From the NCBI GenBank assembly GCA_905372565.1, contig CAJPPK010000008.1, positions 1-60,257 of the forward strand: DNA of 60,257 nucleotides. Direction: 5' to 3'. Position numbers and translations under genes: made by a program. Origin of the DNA: an uncultured Porphyromonas sp. GTDB lineage: Bacteria; Bacteroidota; Bacteroidia; Bacteroidales; Porphyromonadaceae. The notes under the pieces are model-generated. The model had not been told where the DNA came from. It was given only the letters and a program-made list of their open reading frames with translations, and did not search any database. Below are positions 42,387 through 49,883 of this stretch, piece after piece (position 1 is the stretch's first letter; the number at the start of each line of letters is the position of its first letter).

Positions 42387-42430
42387 GCAGAAGACCTTGG
42401 TTGCCCCTATAGGCAACCAAGGTCTTCTGC
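42387..42430 (+). terminator. Intrinsic terminator between SAM-II aptamer and metK
   Basis: A perfect 19-bp stem GCAGAAGACCTTGGTTGCC (42387-42405) pairs with 42412-42430 across loop CCTATA. The tail TTCTAGC is only modestly T-rich. No complete gene precedes it, so it must act in the metK leader. TGGTTGC in its 5' arm (42398-42404) is also the exact complement of GCAACCA (42296-42302) in the aptamer, giving a mutually exclusive antiterminator. Confidence 0.78.
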
Positions 42431-42491
42431 TTCTAGCTATATCTCCTCCAGAGCGCTGTCATCAATTTACCAACTAGAAGACTTACAAATA

Positions 42492-43787
42492 ATGAGCTAT
42501 CTATTTACCTCGGAATCCGTTTCCGAAGGACATCCAGACAAAGTAGCAGACCAGATCTCCGACGCTATCCTAGACGCTTTCATGGCGCTTGATCCCTATT
42601 CTAAGGTGGCATGTGAGACGCTTGTGACCACAGGGCAAGTCGTTTTGGCAGGTGAAGTCAAGAGCGATGCCTACGTTGAGCTCCAGGATATTGCCCGTGG
42701 AGTTATTCGTAACATCGGGTATAACAAGAGCGAATACTGCTTCGACGCTGATAGCTGTGGTGTGCTGTCTGCTATCCATGGACAGAGCGCCGATATCAAT
42801 CGAGGTGTCGAACGTACGGCTCCCGAGGAACAGGGAGCGGGTGACCAAGGGATTATGTTTGGCTATGCTTGCCGTGAAACCCCATCGCTGATGCCCCTTA
42901 CCTTGGATCTGTCGCATGCTTTGCTAGAGGAGCTTGCATACATCCGTAAGCATGAGCTCCACCTGATGCCCTACCTTCGTCCAGATGCGAAGAGCCAAGT
43001 GACGGTAGAGTATGCAGAAGATGGTAAGCCACTACGCCTCGATACGATCGTACTAAGTACCCAGCATGATGAATTCCTCCAGCCTGAGGATAGTAGTGAC
43101 GAGGCTCAGGTCAAGGCTGATGCTCTGATGCAGGAGCGGATCACCGAGGATATTCGTACGATCCTTCTACCTCGTGTCTTTGCTCGCTATCCCGAAGAGA
43201 TGAGAACGATCCTAACTACGGATGTCCGACTCCTAGTCAATCCTACGGGGAAGTTCGTCATCGGTGGTCCTCATGGCGATACGGGGCTGACAGGACGTAA
43301 GATCATCGTAGATACTTACGGAGGCAAGGCGGCACACGGAGGTGGCGCCTTCTCAGGGAAAGACCCTTCGAAGGTGGATCGATCGGCTACCTATGCAGCA
43401 CGACACATAGCTAAGAACCTCGTGGCAGCAGGTGTCGCTGATGAGGTATTGGTTCAGCTTGCCTATGCCATCGGTGTGGCTGAGCCAATCAGTATCTTCA
43501 TCAATACGAATGGTACAGCGAAGGCTGGGCTCGCAGATGCTGAGATCGCCAGCCAAGTAGCTAAGCTATTTGATCTACGTCCCTACGCCATCGAGCAGCG
43601 ACTGAAACTTCGTGCTCCGATCTATCAAGAGACTGCGAGCTATGGACACTTCGGGCGTGAACCACGCAAGGTAAAGAAGACTTTCCCAACGAATAGTCGT
43701 GGCACACAGGAACTAGAGGTCGAGCTCTTCACTTGGGAGAAGCTAGACTATGTCGATGCTATTCGAAGCGCTTTCAAGCTGAACTAG
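42492..43787 (+). CDS. metK: S-adenosylmethionine synthetase
   Basis: The enzyme makes SAM from methionine and ATP. The 431-residue product has LFTSESVSEGHPDKVADQIS at the N-terminus, GAGDQGIMFGYA (ATP/methionine-binding GAGDQG), GGPHGDTGLTGRKIIVDTYGG and GGGAFSGKDPSKVDRSA (P-loop-like). Length is within the family range, with several insertions typical of Bacteroidetes enzymes. It is monocistronic: a SAM-II riboswitch and a terminator lie upstream and a hairpin downstream. Confidence 0.97.
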   Translation: MSYLFTSESVSEGHPDKVADQISDAILDAFMALDPYSKVACETLVTTGQVVLAGEVKSDAYVELQDIARGVIRNIGYNKSEYCFDADSCGVLSAIHGQSADINRGVERTAPEEQGAGDQGIMFGYACRETPSLMPLTLDLSHALLEELAYIRKHELHLMPYLRPDAKSQVTVEYAEDGKPLRLDTIVLSTQHDEFLQPEDSSDEAQVKADALMQERITEDIRTILLPRVFARYPEEMRTILTTDVRLLVNPTGKFVIGGPHGDTGLTGRKIIVDTYGGKAAHGGGAFSGKDPSKVDRSATYAARHIAKNLVAAGVADEVLVQLAYAIGVAEPISIFINTNGTAKAGLADAEIASQVAKLFDLRPYAIEQRLKLRAPIYQETASYGHFGREPRKVKKTFPTNSRGTQELEVELFTWEKLDYVDAIRSAFKLN

Positions 43788-43809
43788 CTATAATCGTTTA
43801 GCGAATATG

Positions 43810-43843
43810 TGCGGAGGCTATTTCCTAGGAAGTAGCCTCCGCA
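43810..43843 (+). terminator. Terminator after metK
   Basis: TGCGGAGGCTA (43810-43820) pairs perfectly with TAGCCTCCGCA (43833-43843); an inner TTCCTAGGAA palindrome lies in the loop. The T-rich TACATTTAATATTATTT follows. Confidence 0.85.
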
Positions 43844-43892
43844 TACATTTAATATTATTTCTCATAAGCTAGCTTTTTAGGTTATAAATAGC

Positions 43893-43900
43893 TAAATTTG
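43893..43900 (+). promoter_or_regulatory. Putative -7 box for WGR-domain gene
   Basis: TAAATTTG matches TAnnTTTG. TTT-rich sequence lies at the -33 position (about 43872). The ATG follows 74 bp later. Confidence 0.5.
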
Positions 43901-43974
43901 TCCAAACAGAAAGCTGAGTCCTCTGTAAGTCGCTTACACTCGAACTCGCTTCATCCTATCAAAGCTATACGACA

Positions 43975-44739
43975 ATGCTACACGTACTCCACCTCCCTGA
44001 TACTCAAACTGGACGTTTTTGGCGTATCGAAACCTTGAAGCAAGACCTGATGCTTAACTGGGGACGTGTCGGTAGCTCTGGGCGATATGAGCTCCGAAGC
44101 TACCCAAGCCCAGAGCAATGTGAGAAGGAGGCTAATTCTCTCCTTCAGTCAAAGTTTCGTGCTGGCTATCAAGAGGACATTGTTTTTGACCCGACGAAGC
44201 CGTACTATTACGATGATGACGATTACGGTCTACATCCATTGACGAGTCATCCTACTTTTCGACGCTACTTCCAATCTCCCATTTACTATTCTAGTATTGA
44301 GGAGGGAGCCCCTTTTGGGAATGATGAGGGTAGCGATGCTCTCTGGGAATTAAGTGATCTACTTCGTCGACGTCCTAATCCCGATCTACATCATTACCCA
44401 GCTCAATTGATGGAGCGACTTTACCATCAACCTTATTATCCTCCACGGATGGAGACTATCGAAGAGCTTCAAGCTCTCTCGAAAAGCCGTCTGGGTAATC
44501 GTTCTGCTTGGGATCATTTGCGTCGTACTGATCGCTTAATTGTTGCTTTGACATTAGCTCAGGTAAAGATCTCAGGCAAGTTAGATGCGAAACTTTATGC
44601 ATTAGCACAGAAATCCATTGACCGGCTCAAAAAGCTCAAGGAGCTTGGTGTCCCAGTTCGCTGTACGATGCTGATGCTGGATGAGGCACGTGAGAACCTA
44701 CATACTTGTGCTCTCGGACTTGGTATCATTGAGCAGTAG
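43975..44739 (+). CDS. WGR-domain protein with YfeS/MolR-like C-terminal part
   Basis: The 254-residue product has an N-terminal WGR domain (about 1-85): FWRIETLKQDLMLNWGRVGSSGRYELRSYPS. WGR domains bind nucleic acid ends in PARPs, but the function of the bacterial ones is unclear. An acidic linker (YYYDDDDYG) follows, then HPTFRRYFQSPIYYSSIEEGA with PFGNDEGSDALWELSDLLR, resembling the uncharacterised domain of E. coli YfeS-like proteins. The C-terminal half is helical, ending LHTCALGLGIIEQ. It is transcribed alone between metK and the convergent fbp. It could be a DNA-damage or molybdate-related accessory factor; function is not known. Confidence 0.75.
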   Translation: MLHVLHLPDTQTGRFWRIETLKQDLMLNWGRVGSSGRYELRSYPSPEQCEKEANSLLQSKFRAGYQEDIVFDPTKPYYYDDDDYGLHPLTSHPTFRRYFQSPIYYSSIEEGAPFGNDEGSDALWELSDLLRRRPNPDLHHYPAQLMERLYHQPYYPPRMETIEELQALSKSRLGNRSAWDHLRRTDRLIVALTLAQVKISGKLDAKLYALAQKSIDRLKKLKELGVPVRCTMLMLDEARENLHTCALGLGIIEQ

Positions 44740-44764
44740 CCTACTGAAGCTATAATAGAAATAA

Positions 44765-44801
44765 CTAGCCCCTATATGGAAAGTTTCCATATAGGGGCTA
44801 G
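44765..44801. terminator. Bidirectional terminator between WGR gene and fbp
   Basis: CTAGCCCCTATATGGAAA (44765-44782) and TTTCCATATAGGGGCTAG (44784-44801) are perfect complements. The plus side is followed by TTTATTCG and the minus side by TTATTTCTATTATAG, so it can serve both convergent genes. Confidence 0.88.
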
Positions 44802-44828
44802 TTTATTCGCAGAGGTTAGGCTATTCAG

Positions 44829-46802
44829 TTACTCACGCTCTTTAATAAGACCATGACGATAGGCATAGAGGAGCTTGTTGAGCTCTTCGATCTGATCCTT
44901 GAGGATAGCTCCTTGATCGGTATCTCGTACAAGAACACGGTCTGTAGAGTAAGCCTTAACGACAGAAGTCGAGGAGATATCTTCCATGAGCTCGATAGCT
45001 TCTTTTGTAGAGCTAAACGGCTCATGCTTCACTAGGTGTAGCCCTTGTGAATTGAAGATTAAGGTATAACCAGCAATCCCTGTGCTGGACTGATAGGCTC
45101 GGCTGAATCCTCCATCAATTAACATCAGCTTACCTGCTGCCTGAACAGGGTGTTCTCCCTTTACTTCCTTCACCGGTACGTGTCCATTGATAATGTGACA
45201 CTCCGTACCCGTGAGACCAAATTCGGCTAAAATCTTATCGCATATCTCTGGTTCGGTACGATAGATGTAATAGTAACCCTTGGCTTCGTGGTGAGTTTCC
45301 TTCTCGGCAATGAAGTAACGCTCAAAGGTTGTCATAGCGGACTTATCGAATAGTGGAGAATCAGGGCCACACCAGAGGTACCACATGAAGTCTACAGCTT
45401 CTTCATGCTCCTTATTATCTGCCGAGGACCAATGCGCCAAACGTACAAACTCATCTACACGATCCATCATAGCGCGCCCTGAATAGCTTTTCTTGCCGAT
45501 ACGTACCTTGCGGAAAGTACGATCCTCATTCAGGGGAACCGAAGCGTGGAAGAGGAGATTATGATTGTAGGTTAGGTACATTCCCCCCTTCTTATAGAGG
45601 AAGTTGATATGCTTGCGTAGCTTTTCGCTATGCGAGAAAGAGTGGAGAAGCTTATCTACTACGGCCTGTTCTCCTTCTGTAAGAGCATACGGATCATTAG
45701 GGTCGATGGTAGGGAAGAAAGTATCCTTGAGAGCATAGGTCTTCCCATCAGGAAGGGTGATCGTTCCATCAACTACATTGATTCGGTGTAGTAGATCACG
45801 ATCCTCCATTCCATACTCCGGACGACGGGCTATGATCGCATGTTCGAGCTTAAACTGAATGATCGCGATAGCTTTATGCATCTGTGCCATGAGAGCAATG
45901 CTCTTATCGTCGTAGGTCTCGTCTGCATCGCCTAGCTTGGGTAGGAAGGGCTTACAGGGGTCATCGCTGTAAAGCTCCATAGCTAGACGAGCTAGAGGAA
46001 GCATGTTGATCCCATAGCCATTCTCCAGGGTATTGAGGTTGGCATAACGAAGAGCGATACGAATAGCATTGGCCATACTTGCAGCGTTGCCAACGGCTGC
46101 TCCCATCCAGAGCATATCATGATTTCCCCACTGGATGTCGAGGTTATGGTAGGAGAGCAGCTTATCCATGATCACTTGAGCACCAGGGCCACGGTCGAAG
46201 ACGTCCCCGACAATGTGGAGTCGATCGATAGCTAGTCGCTGGATCGTTTCGCTGATTGCGGTGATGAAGTCATCGGCTTGTCCTGTATCGATGATTGAGT
46301 CTAGGATGGCGCCGACATAGGCTGACTTCTTAGGGTTCATGCTATCCTCATGCGTGAGCTCCTGAATAATGTAGCTATACTGTGCAGGCAGGGCTTTGCG
46401 CACCTTAGATCGGGTATACTTCTCACTAACTCGCTGGAGTACCTTGATGAGCTGATTAAGCGTGACCTTATACCAATCATGGTCGATCGTTCGCTTTTGG
46501 CTGAGGTACTCTAGGCTCTCCTTCGGGTAGTAGATCAATGTACATAGCCGGCGAAGCTCCTGCTCACGGATCTGACCGAGGAAGAGAGCCTCTACTTTGG
46601 TACGGATCGTGCCCGAAGCATTCTTCAGTACGTGGATGAATGCTTCATACTCGCCATGAATATCGGCTAGGAAGTGTTCAGTACCCTTTGGCAGATTGAG
46701 TATCGCTTGTAGGTTGATAACTTCGGAAGCTGCTGCGGCAGCGTTAGGGAACTGCTTGGAGAGTAGCCCCAAGTATTTCAGTTCGCGTTCGGTGATATCC
46801 AT
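44829..46802 (-). CDS. fbp: Fructose-1,6-bisphosphatase, class III
   Basis: This gluconeogenic enzyme belongs to the metallophosphoesterase-fold class found in Firmicutes and Bacteroidetes. The 657-residue product begins MDITERELKYLGLLSKQFPN. It carries FLADIHGEYEAFIHVLKN (metal-binding DxH), HIVGDVFDRGPGA (GDxxDRG), WGNHDMLWMGAA (GNHD) and later INGHVPVKEVKGEHPVQAAG. It lies 35 bp downstream of relA in the same operon. Confidence 0.96.
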   Translation of the reverse strand: MDITERELKYLGLLSKQFPNAAAAASEVINLQAILNLPKGTEHFLADIHGEYEAFIHVLKNASGTIRTKVEALFLGQIREQELRRLCTLIYYPKESLEYLSQKRTIDHDWYKVTLNQLIKVLQRVSEKYTRSKVRKALPAQYSYIIQELTHEDSMNPKKSAYVGAILDSIIDTGQADDFITAISETIQRLAIDRLHIVGDVFDRGPGAQVIMDKLLSYHNLDIQWGNHDMLWMGAAVGNAASMANAIRIALRYANLNTLENGYGINMLPLARLAMELYSDDPCKPFLPKLGDADETYDDKSIALMAQMHKAIAIIQFKLEHAIIARRPEYGMEDRDLLHRINVVDGTITLPDGKTYALKDTFFPTIDPNDPYALTEGEQAVVDKLLHSFSHSEKLRKHINFLYKKGGMYLTYNHNLLFHASVPLNEDRTFRKVRIGKKSYSGRAMMDRVDEFVRLAHWSSADNKEHEEAVDFMWYLWCGPDSPLFDKSAMTTFERYFIAEKETHHEAKGYYYIYRTEPEICDKILAEFGLTGTECHIINGHVPVKEVKGEHPVQAAGKLMLIDGGFSRAYQSSTGIAGYTLIFNSQGLHLVKHEPFSSTKEAIELMEDISSTSVVKAYSTDRVLVRDTDQGAILKDQIEELNKLLYAYRHGLIKERE

Positions 46803-46837
46803 ACTGTGTTAGTTTTAGATGAGGGTTAGTAGTACTT

Positions 46838-49090
46838 CTATTGTTTGTAGGTCAGCTCGGCATGCTTGATGCCTGAGGCGCTACGTATCTTTTTAAGCAG
46901 AGGTGTGATGACCTCTCGGCGCTCAACATAGAGCACGAAGGAGCCATGAAATAGACCATCCTCGGAGTGGATGCTGTAGCTACGCAGTTTGACGCCAGCC
47001 TCCTTACGGATGAGCGAACTGATATTAGTAGCGATAGCCAGTTCATCTCGTCCGACGACTTCGATCTGTGCGACCTGTGTAGCTCCTTCTTCTCCGTTCC
47101 ACTTGGCAGCGATGATCTTGTGAGGGGAGTGGACAAACATATCCGGAGCATTAGGACAGTTCATGCGATGGATCTTGATCCCTCGGCTTGTCACTAGGCC
47201 AAAGACCTCGTCACCAAAGAGGGGGCGACAGCATTGGGCTAAGCTATAGGCTACGCCGGTGAGCCCACGATCGAGGATGAGTACCTCTGAGGTCTGGATG
47301 GGGCTATTGCTACTATCCTCTTGGGGCGAGATAAAGCTCTCGGCAGATCGAGCTGATCCGATAGAAGGGAGGCTATCTGTATGGGCCGAAGCCTGGAGTT
47401 CCTGCTCATAGAGGTTGAGGAAATCCTGGAGATCAAGACGCTCGTGGGTAAGATCTCGATAGAAGTCTGTCAGAGTCTTATAGCCCTTACGCTGGGTGAT
47501 ACGTACGAAGATCGCTTCGTTGAAATCCAGCTTTCGGTTCTTCATCCGTCGCTGTAGAGTCTCCTTAGCGACAGCGATCCCCGCCTCTTCCTCGGCTCGA
47601 AGGAGCTGGCGAATCTTAGCCTTGGCTTTCGGACTGACGACGATAGAGAGCCAACCCTGCTTAGGATTCTGCTGGGGAGAGGTGATGACCTCTACGCTAT
47701 CGCCGTTGACGAGTGGGTGACGTAGGGACACATTCTTACCGTTGACCTTCCCTGCGATGGACTTAGCTCCGACTCGGCTATGGATAGCAAAGGCGAAGTC
47801 GAGTAAGGTAGCACCCTGTGGGAGCTTCAGGATCTCACCTTTGGGGGTGAAGACGTAGATCTCACGAGCCTTTAAGGTCAGCAGTGAAGACTCTAAGGTC
47901 TGGCGCTTCTCTTCCTCTGCAGTAGCTTGGTCACGCACACTCTCTAGCGCCTCGCGGACAGAGGCTAGGAATTCGTCCAGTCCACCGTCACTCTGTATCC
48001 CTTTGTACTTCCAGTGGGCTGCCACACCCTGCTCTGCGATGGCATCCATACGGCTCGTTCGGATCTGGATCTCGACCCAGCGGTTCCCTGGACCTAGGAC
48101 GGTCGTGTGAAGACTCTCATAGCCATTGCTCTTAGGGATAGATATCCAGTCTTTGAGACGCTCAGGATTGGGGCGATAGAGGTCGGTGACGATGGAGAAG
48201 ATCTGCCAGCATACTTGACGCTCCCGCTCTAGGGGGACATCCACGATGATGCGGATCGCAAAGATGTCATAGATATCTTCGAAGAGCTGACGCTTGAGCT
48301 TATTGCTTATCGAGCTAATACTTTTGACACGCCCCTTCATCTCGTAGGGGATCCCATCGAGGTGCGGTGCGAGAGCGGAGCGTACGCTTGTGATGAAGTC
48401 AGCTATGTAGGCATCTCGGACATCCTTAGTCTCACGTAGCTTACGCTGGATGAATCCGTAGATCTTCGGCTGAAGGTACTTCAGACAAAGATCCTCCATC
48501 TCGCCCTTGATCTTATACAGACCAAGACGGTGAGCTATGGGGGCATAAAGGAAGGAGACCTCCGAAGCAAGAGCTTGACGTGCCTCTGAGGATGGAAGCT
48601 CATTGGCATGGCGGAGCCGATATAGGCGATCGGCGATGATGATCAGTACCACGCGCATATCCTCCGCCATAGAGATCAAGAGGTTGTGGAAGTTCTCCGA
48701 GCTGATCGACTCCTTGCGTTGGTAGAGCTCAGACGTACGATTGAGGAGCTGCAGGAGGCGAAGCACCTCTCCCGAGCACAGCGCTGCGACTTCGGAGGTA
48801 GGCAGGAGCCCCTTGGCATACGGACGATAGAGGAGGACGGAGAGTATCGACGGAGCATTGAGCCCTAGCTCACGAGCCACTAGACAAGCGACCTCTAGCT
48901 GGGCAAGGATACCAGTGCTCAGTCCTTCCTCCGTCGAAGTCTGCTCAAAGTCCCCCTGCTCAAATGCCTTAGTTAGCAATTGGTGCACGATACGGCGCTG
49001 AGTAGGCTCCATCTGCACACGTAGGATACCCAGTAGATACCTACAGCACCGATAGATTTGTGCTTCCTGAGAGGGAGTGAACGTCTGCAT
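46838..49090 (-). CDS. relA: RelA-type (p)ppGpp synthetase with inactive HD domain
   Basis: The 750-residue RSH protein has a degenerate hydrolase domain: where SpoT has HDVVEDT it reads LLYRPYAKGLL (about 86-96), so both metal ligands are gone. The synthetase half is intact (VRIIVD-like AIRIIVD, SIPKSNGYESLHTTVLG, VEIQIRTSRMDAIAEQGVAAHWKYKG). TGS (IYVFTPKGEILKLPQGATLLDFAF), a Cys/His zone (CCRPLFGDEV, HRMNCPNA) and a C-terminal ACT domain follow. This is the classic split: RelA as monofunctional synthetase, and the other RSH (29953-32220) as hydrolase/synthetase. It precedes fbp. Confidence 0.93.
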   Translation of the reverse strand: MQTFTPSQEAQIYRCCRYLLGILRVQMEPTQRRIVHQLLTKAFEQGDFEQTSTEEGLSTGILAQLEVACLVARELGLNAPSILSVLLYRPYAKGLLPTSEVAALCSGEVLRLLQLLNRTSELYQRKESISSENFHNLLISMAEDMRVVLIIIADRLYRLRHANELPSSEARQALASEVSFLYAPIAHRLGLYKIKGEMEDLCLKYLQPKIYGFIQRKLRETKDVRDAYIADFITSVRSALAPHLDGIPYEMKGRVKSISSISNKLKRQLFEDIYDIFAIRIIVDVPLERERQVCWQIFSIVTDLYRPNPERLKDWISIPKSNGYESLHTTVLGPGNRWVEIQIRTSRMDAIAEQGVAAHWKYKGIQSDGGLDEFLASVREALESVRDQATAEEEKRQTLESSLLTLKAREIYVFTPKGEILKLPQGATLLDFAFAIHSRVGAKSIAGKVNGKNVSLRHPLVNGDSVEVITSPQQNPKQGWLSIVVSPKAKAKIRQLLRAEEEAGIAVAKETLQRRMKNRKLDFNEAIFVRITQRKGYKTLTDFYRDLTHERLDLQDFLNLYEQELQASAHTDSLPSIGSARSAESFISPQEDSSNSPIQTSEVLILDRGLTGVAYSLAQCCRPLFGDEVFGLVTSRGIKIHRMNCPNAPDMFVHSPHKIIAAKWNGEEGATQVAQIEVVGRDELAIATNISSLIRKEAGVKLRSYSIHSEDGLFHGSFVLYVERREVITPLLKKIRSASGIKHAELTYKQ

Positions 49091-49121
49091 ACTCGATTTA
49101 TCTCTGTAATTATCTTCTCTC

Positions 49122-49129
49122 TAAAGGTA
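49122..49129 (-). promoter_or_regulatory. Putative -7 box for relA-fbp operon
   Basis: The minus strand reads TACCTTTA, one base from TAnnTTTG, 32 bp before the relA ATG. Confidence 0.4.
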
Positions 49130-49432
49130 CAAAATAATATGAAGTAGCATCGAGGTTTAGGCAAATGACGTAAAAATTAGTTCTCCGGCGGAATAGTCTT
49201 CCCGTTTTGGAGACTAAGTGGTCAGAGTTACTATTGTCAAGCTAAAAAGTAACTAAAGTTAGGCGTAAGGCTGGGAGTGGATCACCTATGATGAAGCCTT
49301 GCTACGATAGTGTGAAGAGGGGGCTTACTCATCGTAGGACTATTGCACGTATATTCTGCCGAGGGATAGGGATATAAGAGAGGGAGAAGGGCTGTCTTTA
49401 TAGCTTATTGAACCAATCCTCTTCTCCCTATA

Positions 49433-49594
49433 GGAGACTATGCTCAATGCTCAACCTAGACCTTAGCTGAAACTAAGCTATGCCTTCCCAAGAGCTAACG
49501 TTAACCTTCTTTGGAGTAAAGCTTTACCTCTATATGGAAGGAGGGTAGAGGCATCTATCGAGTAGCTAACTGATTGAGTTAGTTGAGGCGATAC
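49433..49594. repeat. 22-bp-period hairpin array, locus H
   Basis: Units CCTAGACC (49455), GCTATGCC (49477), CGTTAACC (49499), GCTTTACC (49521), GGTAGAGG (49544, one base off phase), GCTAACTG (49565) and GGCGATAC (49587) keep the 22-bp phase; the first five are convincing. A separate hairpin AGGGAGAAG (49381-49389) / CTTCTCCCT (49421-49429) precedes it. The 793-bp divergent gap between relA and the TonB receptor otherwise holds CTACC-rich sequence (49660-49780) with no clear gene or riboswitch. Confidence 0.72.
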
Positions 49595-49883
49595 AAGTAC
49601 ATCAAGAGACGAGCTCATGAAGCGGCCTAGGATGATGCTTAGTGGAGCTTCGAGGGATGTTTTCTCTACCTAATGTAGCGCTCTACCTCGGATCTCCTCC
49701 ATTGCATTCAGAGGTTACTTATCGATACCTCTACCGACTTCAGGGGATCCTATGGATGAAATCGGAGCTCTACCTCTACCTACACTTATGTATATTGCGA
49801 AATATGTGTCTGTTAGGTCTCTTTTTCCCCTACTTTTATATCTGGTAAAATACTACCTATTCACTTTTAATAGTAACATACAT

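Noticed and set aside
42217..42420. Minus-strand 67-codon frame upstream of metK
   Set aside because: It lies wholly opposite the SAM-II riboswitch and terminator, whose structure explains the sequence.
49642..49848. A 68-codon plus-strand reading frame upstream of the TonB receptor
   Set aside because: It is Leu/Tyr-rich without a known pattern and overlaps the out-of-frame upstream extension of the receptor frame. It has no promoter box and reads through CTACC-rich intergenic DNA; most likely chance.
49752..49883. Longer N-terminus for the TonB receptor
   Set aside because: The added residues precede a complete signal peptide starting at 49884 (MRKLYSLLLALL), so the upstream in-frame ATG is unlikely to be used.
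49600..49883. Cobalamin or heme riboswitch before the TonB receptor
   Set aside because: No B12-box-like sequence or other known aptamer pattern was found; the region has repeated CTACC words but no clear conserved core.
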